Shown: positions 35,313-44,567, counted from the stretch's first letter. The stretch: 64,000 bases of DNA from Lignipirellula cremea (GCF_007751035.1 NZ_CP036433.1:4507001-4571000), one strand, 5' to 3'. Numbers and translations are program-made. Notes: generated by a model from the letters alone, not told the origin.

Positions 35313-36107
35313 ATGAACAACACAACTGGAAAACTGGCCGGCAAGACGGCGCTGGTCACCGGCGGCGGCCGCGGCATTGGACTCGGCTGCGCGCTGGAAC
35401 TGGCGGGACAGGGAGCGCGGATCTTTTTGAACGATCGACCCGGCAGCCCGGAACTGGCCGGCGCGGTCGAGCAGGTTCGCGAACGGGGCGGCGAATGCCA
35501 GGGAGTGGAAGCCGACGTGTTCACCCGGGAAGGCTGTGAGCAGCTGGTGGCTGCGGTCGACCGGATCGATATTCTGGTCAGCAATCCGGCGTTCAGCCGG
35601 CGGGGGGACTTTGTCGATTACCCCACCGACCTGTTTGAGAAAACGCTGCAGGGGACGCTGCTCAGCGGTTTTCACCTGGGCCAGCTGACCGCTCGTCGGA
35701 TGATCCAGCAGGGCGGCGGCGGTAAAATGGTGTTCATCTCCAGCGTGCATGGGCAACTCCCGCTCGCCAGGGCGATCGCCTACAACGCGGCCAAAGCGGG
35801 ACTCGATCACATGGTGCAGTCGATGGCGGTGGAGCTGATGGCTCACCGGATCAACGTCAACGCGATCGCGCCCGGCTGGATCGACACGCCGGGCGAACGG
35901 GCCACCTTTCCGGCCGAGCTGATCGAGTCGGAAGGGAAGCTGCTCCCCTGGGGCCGGCTGGGTCTGCCGGCTGAGATCGGCAAGACGGCCCTGTTTTTGG
36001 TATCGGACGACGCCTCGTACATCACCGGCGTGATCCTGCCAGTTGACGGCGGCTTCCGCTTCCGCGACTGCCTGCCTTCGGCCCTGCCCAAACCGGCGGA
36101 TTATTGA
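35313..36107 (+). CDS. Short-chain dehydrogenase/reductase (SDR)
   Basis: 264 aa classical SDR: cofactor motif TGGGRGIG (16-23), catalytic S144, Y157 and K161 at the normal spacing, and the C-terminal ITGVILPVDGGFRF. The expected NNAG is here ILVSNPAF, a variant. The ATG at 35313 follows AAGGAAAG. It is the last gene of the plus-strand cluster and starts 8 bp after the aldolase gene, so the two are almost certainly co-translated from one mRNA. Probably dehydrogenates a sugar-derived intermediate. Confidence 0.92.
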   Translation: MNNTTGKLAGKTALVTGGGRGIGLGCALELAGQGARIFLNDRPGSPELAGAVEQVRERGGECQGVEADVFTREGCEQLVAAVDRIDILVSNPAFSRRGDFVDYPTDLFEKTLQGTLLSGFHLGQLTARRMIQQGGGGKMVFISSVHGQLPLARAIAYNAAKAGLDHMVQSMAVELMAHRINVNAIAPGWIDTPGERATFPAELIESEGKLLPWGRLGLPAEIGKTALFLVSDDASYITGVILPVDGGFRFRDCLPSALPKPADY

Positions 36108-36188
36108 TTGCCAGGAGTGCCGATGTCGATGGACATTCGCGGACGACGTCAGCGTTCTCAGAGCGACAGACGCTGCGTTCGTCCAACT

Positions 36189-36210
36189 CGACGGGCAGGA
36201 GTGCCCGTCG
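36189..36210. terminator. Hairpin between convergent SDR and sulfatase genes
   Basis: A perfect 8-bp stem CGACGGGC / GCCCGTCG with a 6-nt loop AGGAGT. No T-run on either side, so it may be a weak bidirectional terminator. Confidence 0.4.
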
Positions 36211-36243
36211 TACGGAATGGCGACAAGCGACGCCGCGTATTGC

Positions 36244-37704
36244 CTACTTGCCGGCCGGCTTCTTCGCCAGCGGGTCGTCGAGTTCGCCTTGCATTTGCTC
36301 CAGGGCGTGGGTCAGCCGGGCGACTTTGCTGGCGTGCTCGGGCTGCTGGGCCAGGTCAGTTGTTTCCAGCGGGTCGACCGTCAGGTGGAACAGCAGTTTC
36401 GTGTTGATTTTGGGGTAGTGGATCAGCTTCCACTCGGGCGTGCTGATCATCCGCTGCGTGTCGGTATAGGCGCCGTACATGAGCGGGCGGCCCGCCCGCC
36501 CGTCGAGGAGCGGGAGGACGCTCTGGAATTCGACGTGGTCGGGACGGTCCACTCCGGCCAACTCCAGCGTGGTCGCCATGGCGTCCTGGACGTAAATTGG
36601 CGCGGCGATTTTTTCGCCCGGCTTGATGGAGGGACCGGCGATCAGGAACGGGGTGCGCACGCTGTGGTCGTACATATTCTGTTTCCCCAGCAGGCCATGA
36701 TGCCCACAGGCCAGGCCGTGGTCGGCGGTGAAAATGATGTACGTGTTGTCGGCCTTGCCGGTTTTTTCCAGGGCGTCGAGGATGCGGCCGATCTGCTGGT
36801 CCATGTGGGTGATGATCGCGTAGTATTCCTGGCGATTGACCTTCACCGCGTATTCGGTCCGCGGGAACGGGGCCAGCTGCTCATCGCGAATGCGGTTGCT
36901 GCCGATCTGGTAGGGATACTCGGCCAGGAACGGTTGCGGCAGGCTGATCTTGTCGAGCGGGTACTGCTCGACGAACTCCTGTGGCGACTGCCGCGGATCG
37001 TGCGGCGCGTTGAACGCCAGGTACATGAAGAACGGGTTGTCCCGCCCTGCGGCCCGGTCGAGGTAGTCGATGGCGTCGTCGGCCAGCACCGCGCTCCAGT
37101 GCTTGCCGCCCTCCCAGAAGCCGCCGGCGCCGGTGTCCCAGGGGCGCCACTTCTGGTCGTCGGGTCCGGTCGGCCGGTTATAGCCGGCCGGCGTCTGGGC
37201 GGGCATGCCGGGCCGCACATGCCGGGAAACCGTAAACACCTTGTTGGGATCGGCTTTGACATGCCATTTCCCGGAAAAATAGGTGTCGTAGCCGGCTTTT
37301 TCCAGTAACTGGGGCCAAAGCTTTCCCTGAGCCTGGAAGTCGCTTTTGAGGATCGGTTCGGCCGCTTTGGCATGCCACAGCGAACGTCCGCTGAGCAGCA
37401 TGGTGCGACTGGCGACGCAGATGGCTCCGTGCCAGCCGCCCTGGTTATAGCAACGGGTGAACTGGGCGCCGCGTTTGGCCAGGCGATCCAGGTTGGGCGT
37501 GTGGACTTCCGCGTTACCGGCCGCCCCCAGGGTGTCATACGCCTGATCATCGGCGAAGATAAACAGTAGATTGGGACGCGACTCGGCCGCGGTCGCCAAA
37601 GCACCGGCCTGCATCGTGACGAGGCAGGCGAAAGTGGAGGCCGCCAGCAGTTGTGCGGCGCGGCGCCGGAAGGACGGCTGGGGGATAGTGTCAACATATG
37701 TCAT
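36244..37704 (-). CDS. Secreted type I sulfatase (formylglycine-dependent)
   Basis: 486 aa with a signal peptide (LLAASTFACLVTMQAGALATA). The sulfatase N-terminus is clear: LLFIFADDQAYDTLG gives the metal-binding Asp pair at about 52-53, and CVASRTMLLSGRS (C96) is the formylglycine site, here C-x-A-S-R rather than the commoner C-x-P-S-R. Later FTADHGLACGHHGLLGK provides further Asp/His ligands. It removes sulfate esters from glycans outside the cytoplasm. The ATG at 37704 follows GAGGAG. It converges on the metabolic cluster, suggesting a sulfated glycan source. Confidence 0.95.
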   Translation of the reverse strand: MTYVDTIPQPSFRRRAAQLLAASTFACLVTMQAGALATAAESRPNLLFIFADDQAYDTLGAAGNAEVHTPNLDRLAKRGAQFTRCYNQGGWHGAICVASRTMLLSGRSLWHAKAAEPILKSDFQAQGKLWPQLLEKAGYDTYFSGKWHVKADPNKVFTVSRHVRPGMPAQTPAGYNRPTGPDDQKWRPWDTGAGGFWEGGKHWSAVLADDAIDYLDRAAGRDNPFFMYLAFNAPHDPRQSPQEFVEQYPLDKISLPQPFLAEYPYQIGSNRIRDEQLAPFPRTEYAVKVNRQEYYAIITHMDQQIGRILDALEKTGKADNTYIIFTADHGLACGHHGLLGKQNMYDHSVRTPFLIAGPSIKPGEKIAAPIYVQDAMATTLELAGVDRPDHVEFQSVLPLLDGRAGRPLMYGAYTDTQRMISTPEWKLIHYPKINTKLLFHLTVDPLETTDLAQQPEHASKVARLTHALEQMQGELDDPLAKKPAGK

Positions 37705-37870
37705 GATGCAACTCCTCTTGAATTTTCGATCAAAGGCGCTGTAGAACCACCTGCTCGCGCGACGCCATGAAACCTCGCGGCTATTGTGGGCGACGTCGTC
37801 GCACGGGTCAAACCTCCGGCGGCCGATTCCTGAACTCCGGCGAACCTCTTCCGTTTCCTTCGAGCACGTT

Positions 37871-38875
37871 ATGCATCAACACCACGGCCACAGCCACGAT
37901 CACGGCGGCAGCGACTACAGCCGTCCGCTGGCGTGGGGGGCCGCGCTGAATGTGGTCTACGTGGTGATCGAAGCGGGCTGCGGGCTGTACTTCAATTCGC
38001 TGGCCCTGCTGGCCGATGCGGGCCATAACCTGAGCGATGTCCTTGGCCTGTTGTTGGCACTGGGGGCGGTCCTGCTGGCGCGTCGTCCGGCCACGCCGCG
38101 GCGGACGTACGGTTTTCGCCGGGCGACCATCCTGGCGGCATTCATTAGTTCGCTGCTGCTGCTGGCGGCCTTGCTGGGGATTATCTGGGAGTCCTTCCAG
38201 CGGCTGGGAAACCCGGCCCAGGTGAGCGGGGTCGCCGTGATGATCGTGGCGGGCGTCGGCGTGCTGGTCAACGCCGCCACGGCAGCCATGTTCCATGCCG
38301 GCAGCAAGCACGATTTAAATGTGAAGGGCGCCTATCTGCACATGGCGGCCGATGCGGCCATTTCGCTGGGGGTGGTCGGCGTGGGTCTGGGCGTCTGGCT
38401 GACCGGTTGGAACTGGCTGGACCCGGCGGTCAGCCTCGCCGTGGCCGGCGTAATCGCTTACGCCGGCTGGGAGCTGCTGCGCGATTCGTTCAATCTGGCG
38501 GTCGACGCGGCGCCCAGTGGGATCGACCCGCATGCGGTGGAGACGTTCCTGCTGGAACAGCCGGGCGTGGAAGCCTTGCACGATTTGCATATCTGGGGGC
38601 TGAGCACGCGGGAGACGGCGCTGACCGTGCATTTGATCCGTCCCGAAGGCAACTCGCACGACGATTTTCTGCAGTCGCTGGCCGCCGACCTGCGGGAGCA
38701 GTTCCAGATTGGTCACTCCACCGTGCAGATCGAGCAAGGCTACAACCTGTGCCCTGCCGCCGGCTGCATCACCCAGCATGACGGAGCCGAGGACCACGAC
38801 GACGAAGGCGGCGACCACGATCACGACCACGATCACGACCATGATGGCGACTGCGACCACGCCACAGAAATCTGA
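37871..38875 (+). CDS. Cation diffusion facilitator (CDF) metal/proton antiporter
   Basis: 334 aa, six predicted membrane helices. The metal-site pairs are visible as ADAGHNLSD in helix 2 and HMAADAAISL in helix 5, typical of Zn-type CDF (CzcD-like) exporters. Both ends are His/Asp-rich: MHQHHGHSHDHGG at the start and a (HD)-type run near the C-terminus, likely metal-binding tails. A cytoplasmic C-terminal domain (VETFLLEQPGVEALHDLHIW) precedes the tail. It exports Zn, Cd or Co from the cytoplasm. Start chosen at 37871 because the His-rich region is the family's normal N-terminus. Confidence 0.92.
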   Translation: MHQHHGHSHDHGGSDYSRPLAWGAALNVVYVVIEAGCGLYFNSLALLADAGHNLSDVLGLLLALGAVLLARRPATPRRTYGFRRATILAAFISSLLLLAALLGIIWESFQRLGNPAQVSGVAVMIVAGVGVLVNAATAAMFHAGSKHDLNVKGAYLHMAADAAISLGVVGVGLGVWLTGWNWLDPAVSLAVAGVIAYAGWELLRDSFNLAVDAAPSGIDPHAVETFLLEQPGVEALHDLHIWGLSTRETALTVHLIRPEGNSHDDFLQSLAADLREQFQIGHSTVQIEQGYNLCPAAGCITQHDGAEDHDDEGGDHDHDHDHDHDGDCDHATEI

Positions 38876-38950
38876 CCGTCGGGTTGCCGGAGTGCTGGTT
38901 GCCAGAAATAAGGTTTCTCGACATAATCAGGCTTTTCGCGAGCGCCGCCC

Positions 38951-40756
38951 ATGCCCCTGGTCACTCTGAACGAAGTTGCGATTGCCTTTCGGGGGCCGCC
39001 GCTTCTTGATCATGTGAACTGTCGCATCGAAATGGGCCAGAAAATTGGCCTGCTGGGGCGAAATGGAGCGGGTAAAACCACGCTCATGAAAATGCTGATG
39101 GGCGAAACCCAGCCCGATCACGGCGATATTATTTTCGATCCGGGCGCGACGATCGCTTTTTTGCCGCAGGACATCCCCCGCGACCTGACCGGCAGCCTTT
39201 ACGATATCGTCGCCGGCGGCGTGACCGAGCGTCCCCCCGAGGAAGAGTGGATCTCGCATCAGGAGATCGAGCAGGTCCTGTCCCGCATGGACCTGCCGAT
39301 CGAATCGCCGTTTGAATCCCTTTCCAGCGGGATGAAACGCCGCGTGTTGCTGGGTCGGGCGATCGTCTCCCAGCCCAGCTTCCTGCTGCTCGACGAACCG
39401 ACGAACCATCTCGACATTGCGGCGATCGACTGGCTGGAGAAGTTTCTTACCAGCTTCCGCGGGACGCTGCTGTTTGTGACCCATGATCGCATGTTTCTGC
39501 GGAAACTGGCGGGCCGCATCCTGGAAATCGACCGCGGCCAGATTTTTGACTGGTCGTGTGATTACGATACGTTCCTCGCCCGCAAGGAAGCGGCGTTTGA
39601 AGCGGAAGAGAAGCAGAACGCCCTGTTCGACAAAAAGCTGGCGGAAGAAGAAGTCTGGATCCGACAGGGGATCAAAGCCCGGCGGACCCGCAACATGGGC
39701 CGCGTGCGGGCCCTGAAAGAACTGCGAAACACCCGTGCGGATCGCCGCACCCAGCCCGGCCAGGTGCGTCTGGAAATCCAGCAAGGGCAACGTTCCGGGA
39801 TGATGGTGGCCGAGGTGGAGAAGGTTGGATTTTCCTACGACGAGCGGGAGATCGTCAGCGATTTCTCGACGACGATCCTGCGCGGCGACAAGATCGGACT
39901 GATCGGTCGCAACGGCGTTGGGAAAACGACCCTGCTGCGGATCCTGCTGGGGCAGCTTACCCCGCAAACCGGCAAGGTGAAGCTCGGCACAAATCTCGAA
40001 ATCGCCTACTTCGACCAGCAGCGGCAGCAGCTGGATGAAAACAAAACGGTCCAGGAAAACGTGGGCGACGGCTACGACAACGTGGGCGTCGGCGACCAGA
40101 AGCAGCACATTATTGGCTACCTGCAGAATTTCCTGTTCACGCCGGAACGCGCCCGCACGCCGGTCCGTTTTCTCTCCGGCGGCGAGCGGAACCGGGTGCT
40201 GCTGGCGAAACTTTTCGCCAAGCCGGCGAACGTGATCGTGCTGGACGAACCGACCAACGATCTCGACGCCGAAACGCTGGAGATGCTGGAAGAACGGCTG
40301 GTCGAGTACAAAGGAACCGTGCTCCTGGTCAGTCATGATCGCGAGTTTTTGAACAACGTGGTTGGCAGTACGATCGTGTTCGAGGAAGACGCCGTGCGTG
40401 AGTACGTCGGCGGTTACGACGACTGGCAGCGACAGCGGAACCAGCGCCTGGAGCTGCAGGCCCAAAGGGAAAAGGAAGCAGCCGCGGCCGCCCGACCCGC
40501 GAAAACTTCGGCCCCTGCCGCAACTCCTGTCGCCAAACGGAAACTGAAGTTCAAGGAGCAGCAGGAACTGGCCGCCCTGCCGGCCAAAATGGAGAAGCTG
40601 GAGCAGCAGATCGCCGCCGTCCACGAGAAAATGGGGCAGCCGACCTTCTACCAGGAGTCGGGCGAAAAGATCGCCCAGGCCCAGAAGGAGCTCAAGGAAC
40701 TGGAGATGAGCCTGGAGCAGGCCTTGCTGCGTTGGGAAGAGCTTGAGCAGTTTTAA
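38951..40756 (+). CDS. uup: ABC-F ATPase, Uup type
   Basis: 601 aa with two ABC ATPase cassettes and no membrane segments. Cassette 1: Walker A GRNGAGKT (36-43), signature region SSGMKRR, and Walker B LLLDEPTNHLD. Cassette 2: GRNGVGKT, LSGGERNR and VLDEPTNDLD. A C-terminal coiled coil of about 70 residues (LAALPAKMEKLEQQIAAVHE to WEELEQF) is characteristic of Uup. ABC-F proteins act on the ribosome or on branched DNA intermediates rather than transport. It lies 75 bp after the CDF gene. Confidence 0.93.
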   Translation: MPLVTLNEVAIAFRGPPLLDHVNCRIEMGQKIGLLGRNGAGKTTLMKMLMGETQPDHGDIIFDPGATIAFLPQDIPRDLTGSLYDIVAGGVTERPPEEEWISHQEIEQVLSRMDLPIESPFESLSSGMKRRVLLGRAIVSQPSFLLLDEPTNHLDIAAIDWLEKFLTSFRGTLLFVTHDRMFLRKLAGRILEIDRGQIFDWSCDYDTFLARKEAAFEAEEKQNALFDKKLAEEEVWIRQGIKARRTRNMGRVRALKELRNTRADRRTQPGQVRLEIQQGQRSGMMVAEVEKVGFSYDEREIVSDFSTTILRGDKIGLIGRNGVGKTTLLRILLGQLTPQTGKVKLGTNLEIAYFDQQRQQLDENKTVQENVGDGYDNVGVGDQKQHIIGYLQNFLFTPERARTPVRFLSGGERNRVLLAKLFAKPANVIVLDEPTNDLDAETLEMLEERLVEYKGTVLLVSHDREFLNNVVGSTIVFEEDAVREYVGGYDDWQRQRNQRLELQAQREKEAAAAARPAKTSAPAATPVAKRKLKFKEQQELAALPAKMEKLEQQIAAVHEKMGQPTFYQESGEKIAQAQKELKELEMSLEQALLRWEELEQF

Positions 40757-40991
40757 AGCGAACGGCGCGACGGGGAAGGGCTCCCTCTTCCGGGAGTGGA
40801 GAGTTTGCCTGGGATGGCGTCCGAGGAACCCCCTTTTCCCCTTTTGCAACCGGGCCGGATGTAGCGGGCGGCGAAAGCGCTGTTTGCACGCCTTGCAAAG
40901 CGTCGCAGGCGGCTTAAAATGCGGTCGATTGAATTTGTGGGTTGGCGTACGCCAGCCCGCCGTTTTGCTACTTCAGCGGTAAGGCGTGGTA

Positions 40992-41687
40992 ATGGAAGCC
41001 TTAGGCTCCTCCCTGAGCATCGTGGCCTACTTGGCCTTGTTCTGCTCCGTCGGATTGATCTTTGTTTTCGCCAATTTGTTGATTGGCTATCTCGTGCGTC
41101 CCTCGGATCCGCACGCGGAGAAGGAAGAGATCTACGAGTGTGGCGAGCCGACGATCGGTTCCAGCTATGTGCAGTTCGACCTGCGTTTTTACGTGGTGGC
41201 GTTGCTGTTCATTATCTTCGATGTCGAAGTCGCCTTCTTTTTCCCCTGGGCGACCGTGTTCGGCAAAGCGGACCACCTGAGCGATCAGCGTTTTGCGGTC
41301 GTCGCCGCGGATACCTCGGTGCTGACCCCCCAGGCGATCGGGCTTTATAAAGAGTTTGGCGTGCGTGAGCCGGCCTTGCCGGAAAGCGTGCCGCCGACCC
41401 TGGCCAAACCGTTCAATCAAAAGTACGGCAAAGGGGCCGCCAGTGCGGCGACGCTAACGCCGGAACAAGCAGCCGATGTCTGTAAGCTGGGAGGTCGGCA
41501 GTTAATGCTCGTGACCCTGGTTGATATTCTCGTATTCTTTGCGGTGTTAATGGTCGGTTTTGCTTACGTCTGGAAGCGAGGCGATCTCAACTGGGTGCGA
41601 GCGGTTACCGACGCCCGTTCCCAGGGCGCGGTGCGCACCCTGGCGCCTGAAGAAGTCACCGAACAAGATCCTGTCCTCACGGCCTAG
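40992..41687 (+). CDS. nuoA: NADH-quinone oxidoreductase subunit A, with large insert
   Basis: 231 aa, much longer than the usual 120-150. The N-terminal part is typical NuoA: IFVFANLLIGYLVRPSDPHAEKEEIYECGEP and VQFDLRFYVVALLFIIFDVEVAFFFPW, covering two membrane helices and the conserved Cys loop. A soluble insert of about 90 residues (ADHLSDQRFAVV to ADVCKLGGRQ) follows before the third helix (LVTLVDILVFFAVLMVGFAYVW). It is a membrane subunit at the quinone-binding junction of complex I. Start ATG at 40992, with AAGG upstream; the GTG two codons earlier is also possible. Confidence 0.93.
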   Translation: MEALGSSLSIVAYLALFCSVGLIFVFANLLIGYLVRPSDPHAEKEEIYECGEPTIGSSYVQFDLRFYVVALLFIIFDVEVAFFFPWATVFGKADHLSDQRFAVVAADTSVLTPQAIGLYKEFGVREPALPESVPPTLAKPFNQKYGKGAASAATLTPEQAADVCKLGGRQLMLVTLVDILVFFAVLMVGFAYVWKRGDLNWVRAVTDARSQGAVRTLAPEEVTEQDPVLTA

Positions 41688-41699
41688 CTGGGTAATTCG

Positions 41700-42221
41700 A
41701 TGTCGCTGCTCGAACAATTGCAAGCCAAGTTTGGCGACAATATCACAGGCCATAACCTGGAGGCGGTCGATCCCTGGATCGAAGTCGCCCCGGTCGGCAT
41801 TGTCGATGTTTGCCAGTTCCTGAAAACGGCCCCCGACCTGCAGTTTGACATGCTCAGCTGCATCTCCGGCGTCGACTACTGGATGGCCGACGAAAAGAAA
41901 ATGGCGAAGGCCGGCTGGGAGCCGCACACCGAAGTGGTGTACCACCTTTCCAGCACCGTCAAAAAGCACACGCTGGTCCTTAAGGTGATGCTGCCCCGCT
42001 GGAAAGACGACGTCGAAGGCCAACTGCCCGAAGTGGCTTCGGTCACGTCCGTCTGGCGGACGGCCGACTGGCACGAACGGGAGGTCTTCGATCTGTCGGG
42101 CGTCCGTTTTGTCGGGCATCCTTACCTGCGTCGCATTTTGTGCCCGGAAGACTGGGTCGGCTTCCCGCTGCGTCGGGATTACGAGATGCCGCTCGAATAT
42201 CACGGAATTCGTGGCCGCTAG
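41700..42221 (+). CDS. nuoC: NADH-quinone oxidoreductase subunit C (30 kDa)
   Basis: 173 aa, a stand-alone NuoC. Family features are DMLSCISGVDYW, WRTADWHEREVFDLSGVRFVGHP and LRRILCPEDWVGFPLRRDYE near the end. It is a peripheral-arm subunit that packs against NuoD and NuoB. Its ATG is only 12 bp after the nuoA stop; no nuoB lies between them. It belongs to the nuoACD operon. Confidence 0.95.
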   Translation: MSLLEQLQAKFGDNITGHNLEAVDPWIEVAPVGIVDVCQFLKTAPDLQFDMLSCISGVDYWMADEKKMAKAGWEPHTEVVYHLSSTVKKHTLVLKVMLPRWKDDVEGQLPEVASVTSVWRTADWHEREVFDLSGVRFVGHPYLRRILCPEDWVGFPLRRDYEMPLEYHGIRGR

Positions 42222-42299
42222 ACAGCGCCGGCCTGTTCGCCCTCTGCTGCTATCTGCCCCGAACCGCTCCTTATTTCTCTCTCGGTCGAACCTATCCTC

Positions 42300-43502
42300 A
42301 TGGCGACAATCGACGACCAGCGTATTATCGAATTCGACGTTCGCACCGACGAAATGTTGGTGAATATGGGGCCGCAACACCCCAGCACGCACGGCGTGCT
42401 GCGACTGGTGTTGCGCACCGACGGCGAGATTGTTTCCGAGGTCGAGCCGCACATCGGCTACCTGCATCGCTGTGCGGAAAAGATCGGCGAGAATCTGACG
42501 CCCCGCCAGTTCATCCCGTACACCGACCGGATGGATTATCTGGCCGGCATGAACATGAACCTGGGCTGGGCCCTGGTCGTCGAAAAACTGCTGGAACACG
42601 ACCTGCCGGAAAAGGCCAAGCACCTCCGGGTGATCATCGCCGAACTCAACCGCCTGGCCAGCCATCTGGTCGGTATGGGAGCCTATGGCCTGGACCTGGG
42701 AACTTTCAGCCCGTTCCTGTATGCGTTCCGCGAGCGGGAAAGAATCCTTGACCTGTTTGAGGAAGCCTGCGGCGCCCGGTTAACGTATAGTTATCTGACG
42801 CCCGGCGGAGCAACCGCCGACCTGCCGCACGGCTGGACGCAGAAGCTGTCGGCCTTTCTGGATCAGTTTGAACCGCTGATCCAGGAGTACCACGCCCTGC
42901 TGACCACCAACGCGATCTTTGTCAAACGTACGGCTAACATTGGCGTGATGTCGGCCGAAATGGCGATCGATTACGGCTGCACCGGCCCGGTGCTGCGCGG
43001 CAGCGGCGTGGATCACGACCTGCGTCGCGACGGCGAAGAGCGTTACACCGACATGTACGACGGCTATGCCTTTGAAGTCATCGTCGAACGGGACGGCCAT
43101 TATCCCAACGACCACAACTACCCGGCCGTGCCGCGGGAAGCGGTGCTGGGCGATTGCTGGCACCGTTTCTATGTTCGCATGCTCGAAGTCGTTCAAAGTG
43201 TCGACATTCTTCGCCAGGCGATCGAGCGTTACAGCACCGCCTCGGGCGACTGGGGCCAGCCGATCAAGCTGACGCAGAAGCTGCCCAAAGGCGAAGCCTA
43301 CCTGGAAACCGAAGCCCCCCGCGGCCAGATGGGCTTCTACATCGTCAGCGACGGCTCCTCGATTCCTTGGCGGGTCCGGGCCCGCAGCAGCTGCTTCTGT
43401 AATCTGTCGATCACGAATGAGCTCTGTCGCAACTGCCTGATCGCCGACGTCCCCGCCATCGTCGGATCCCTCGACATCGTCATGGGCGAGATCGACAGGT
43501 AG
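42300..43502 (+). CDS. nuoD: NADH-quinone oxidoreductase subunit D (49 kDa)
   Basis: 400 aa, normal length. It carries the quinone-site signature MGPQHPSTHGVLRLVL, then YLHRCAEKIGENLTPRQFIPYTDRMDYLAGM and the conserved GCTGPVLRGSGVDHDLRR. The C-terminal IPWRVRARSSCF and VGSLDIVMGEIDR are as in the family. It forms the ubiquinone/menaquinone pocket with NuoB. It follows nuoC by about 78 bp and ends the local nuo cluster; the next gene is convergent. Confidence 0.97.
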   Translation: MATIDDQRIIEFDVRTDEMLVNMGPQHPSTHGVLRLVLRTDGEIVSEVEPHIGYLHRCAEKIGENLTPRQFIPYTDRMDYLAGMNMNLGWALVVEKLLEHDLPEKAKHLRVIIAELNRLASHLVGMGAYGLDLGTFSPFLYAFRERERILDLFEEACGARLTYSYLTPGGATADLPHGWTQKLSAFLDQFEPLIQEYHALLTTNAIFVKRTANIGVMSAEMAIDYGCTGPVLRGSGVDHDLRRDGEERYTDMYDGYAFEVIVERDGHYPNDHNYPAVPREAVLGDCWHRFYVRMLEVVQSVDILRQAIERYSTASGDWGQPIKLTQKLPKGEAYLETEAPRGQMGFYIVSDGSSIPWRVRARSSCFCNLSITNELCRNCLIADVPAIVGSLDIVMGEIDR

Positions 43503-43655
43503 CAGGAAACGACGCCCAGGTCGTGTGGTTGAAAATGTGCGGCTAATCGAGGGCTTGCGTGTTTTCGCCAGATTAGCGCATCTCTGGCTCGACATCGCAC
43601 AACTGTTTTCGGTTGGATTGAGCGTCGACCGCACCGCCTGAAGCGGAGGCGTAGA

Positions 43656-44567
43656 CTACAGCGCCGCCACCACACTGCCATGCACGACGGTTTCCTCGAA
43701 TGCCAAAGCTGAGGCATGATCGCCTCGTTCGGATTCGGCACGGTATTCTTCGCCTTCTCCCACCGCTTCCGATTGCTCCCAAGGCAGTTTGACCGCAGTC
43801 GCAACAAGCAGTTCGACATCAGCGACCGAGGCATATTGATCGGTTTTACCGGCTTCCAGGGCATCGAACACGGCGCCCGAAAGCAGTCGGTCCCAGACTT
43901 TCTGGCACGTTACGGGTTTGTCGAAGAGATCGACGGCCACGACACGATTCCCGATAGCAACGGCTACACCGGAAGCGCCCTCGACGTACTTTAGCTTGTC
44001 TCGATACTCCTCGATGCGAACAGCGTAGGAATCGAAGACATCTGACATTGCGGCAGTGGACGACTCGACGCCATGCGAAGCATGCAGGCAAGCGACTTCC
44101 TTCCAGACTTCTCGCTGGTCAGAAGTGTGGCCTCGTTTTTCCTTGATGGAGCGGTTCACGGACGCTTTGAGGGCCCGGCGAAGCTTCGAGGGCGAGTGCG
44201 ATCCACTCGATCCGAAATATCGAGACTTGTACCCCCAGCGGCCTTGCTCGACGCACGAAACGGGAATCCTGATCTTGGTGTGGGCGGCCACGAGCACCGA
44301 GGTGTTGAGAATTCGGTTTTGCCTGGCGCCGACAAGTTCCTCGCCTTCCAGGAAAAGAACCCGAACATCACCTTTGTTCTCGACGAGTAGATCGGGCACC
44401 GATCCCCCTTCACTGACTTCCTCGACGAGCAGCGATTCGTCGGCCAGCGCAGCATCGGACAGGCGGTAATCGACCCCGCCATTGACCTCGCAAAACAGCG
44501 GGAAAACAGAGAGGGCCTCATGGCGAACAGGGTCGCCAACACGGAGTTTGGGCAAAGCAACGGACAT
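43656..44567 (-). CDS. ARPP-1 (DUF6569)-like protein
   Basis: 303 aa, no signal peptide. The stretches LSVFPLFCEVNG, VLFLEGEELVGARQNRILNTS and SCVEQGRWGY resemble the ARPP-1/DUF6569 family, named for association with phosphatase-superfamily and ADP-ribosyl genes in other bacteria. Function is unknown. The start ATG at 44567 has a near-ideal AAAGGAGG site, suggesting strong translation. Its promoter region abuts the truncated IS66 gene, so the insertion probably lies just upstream of its regulatory DNA. Confidence 0.78.
   Translation of the reverse strand: MSVALPKLRVGDPVRHEALSVFPLFCEVNGGVDYRLSDAALADESLLVEEVSEGGSVPDLLVENKGDVRVLFLEGEELVGARQNRILNTSVLVAAHTKIRIPVSCVEQGRWGYKSRYFGSSGSHSPSKLRRALKASVNRSIKEKRGHTSDQREVWKEVACLHASHGVESSTAAMSDVFDSYAVRIEEYRDKLKYVEGASGVAVAIGNRVVAVDLFDKPVTCQKVWDRLLSGAVFDALEAGKTDQYASVADVELLVATAVKLPWEQSEAVGEGEEYRAESERGDHASALAFEETVVHGSVVAAL

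Noticed and set aside
38810-38860. Repetitive CACGAC/GATCAC run resembling a small repeat array
   Set aside because: It encodes the His/Asp-rich tail of the CDF protein, so it is coding low complexity and not a CRISPR array.
38927-40849. 640-codon minus-strand open frame opposite uup
   Set aside because: It is the complement of two ABC cassettes and has biased composition with no motif.
41688-41699. A missed nuoB between nuoA and nuoC
   Set aside because: Only 12 bp separate the two genes, and no NuoB-type CxxC frame exists nearby on either strand.
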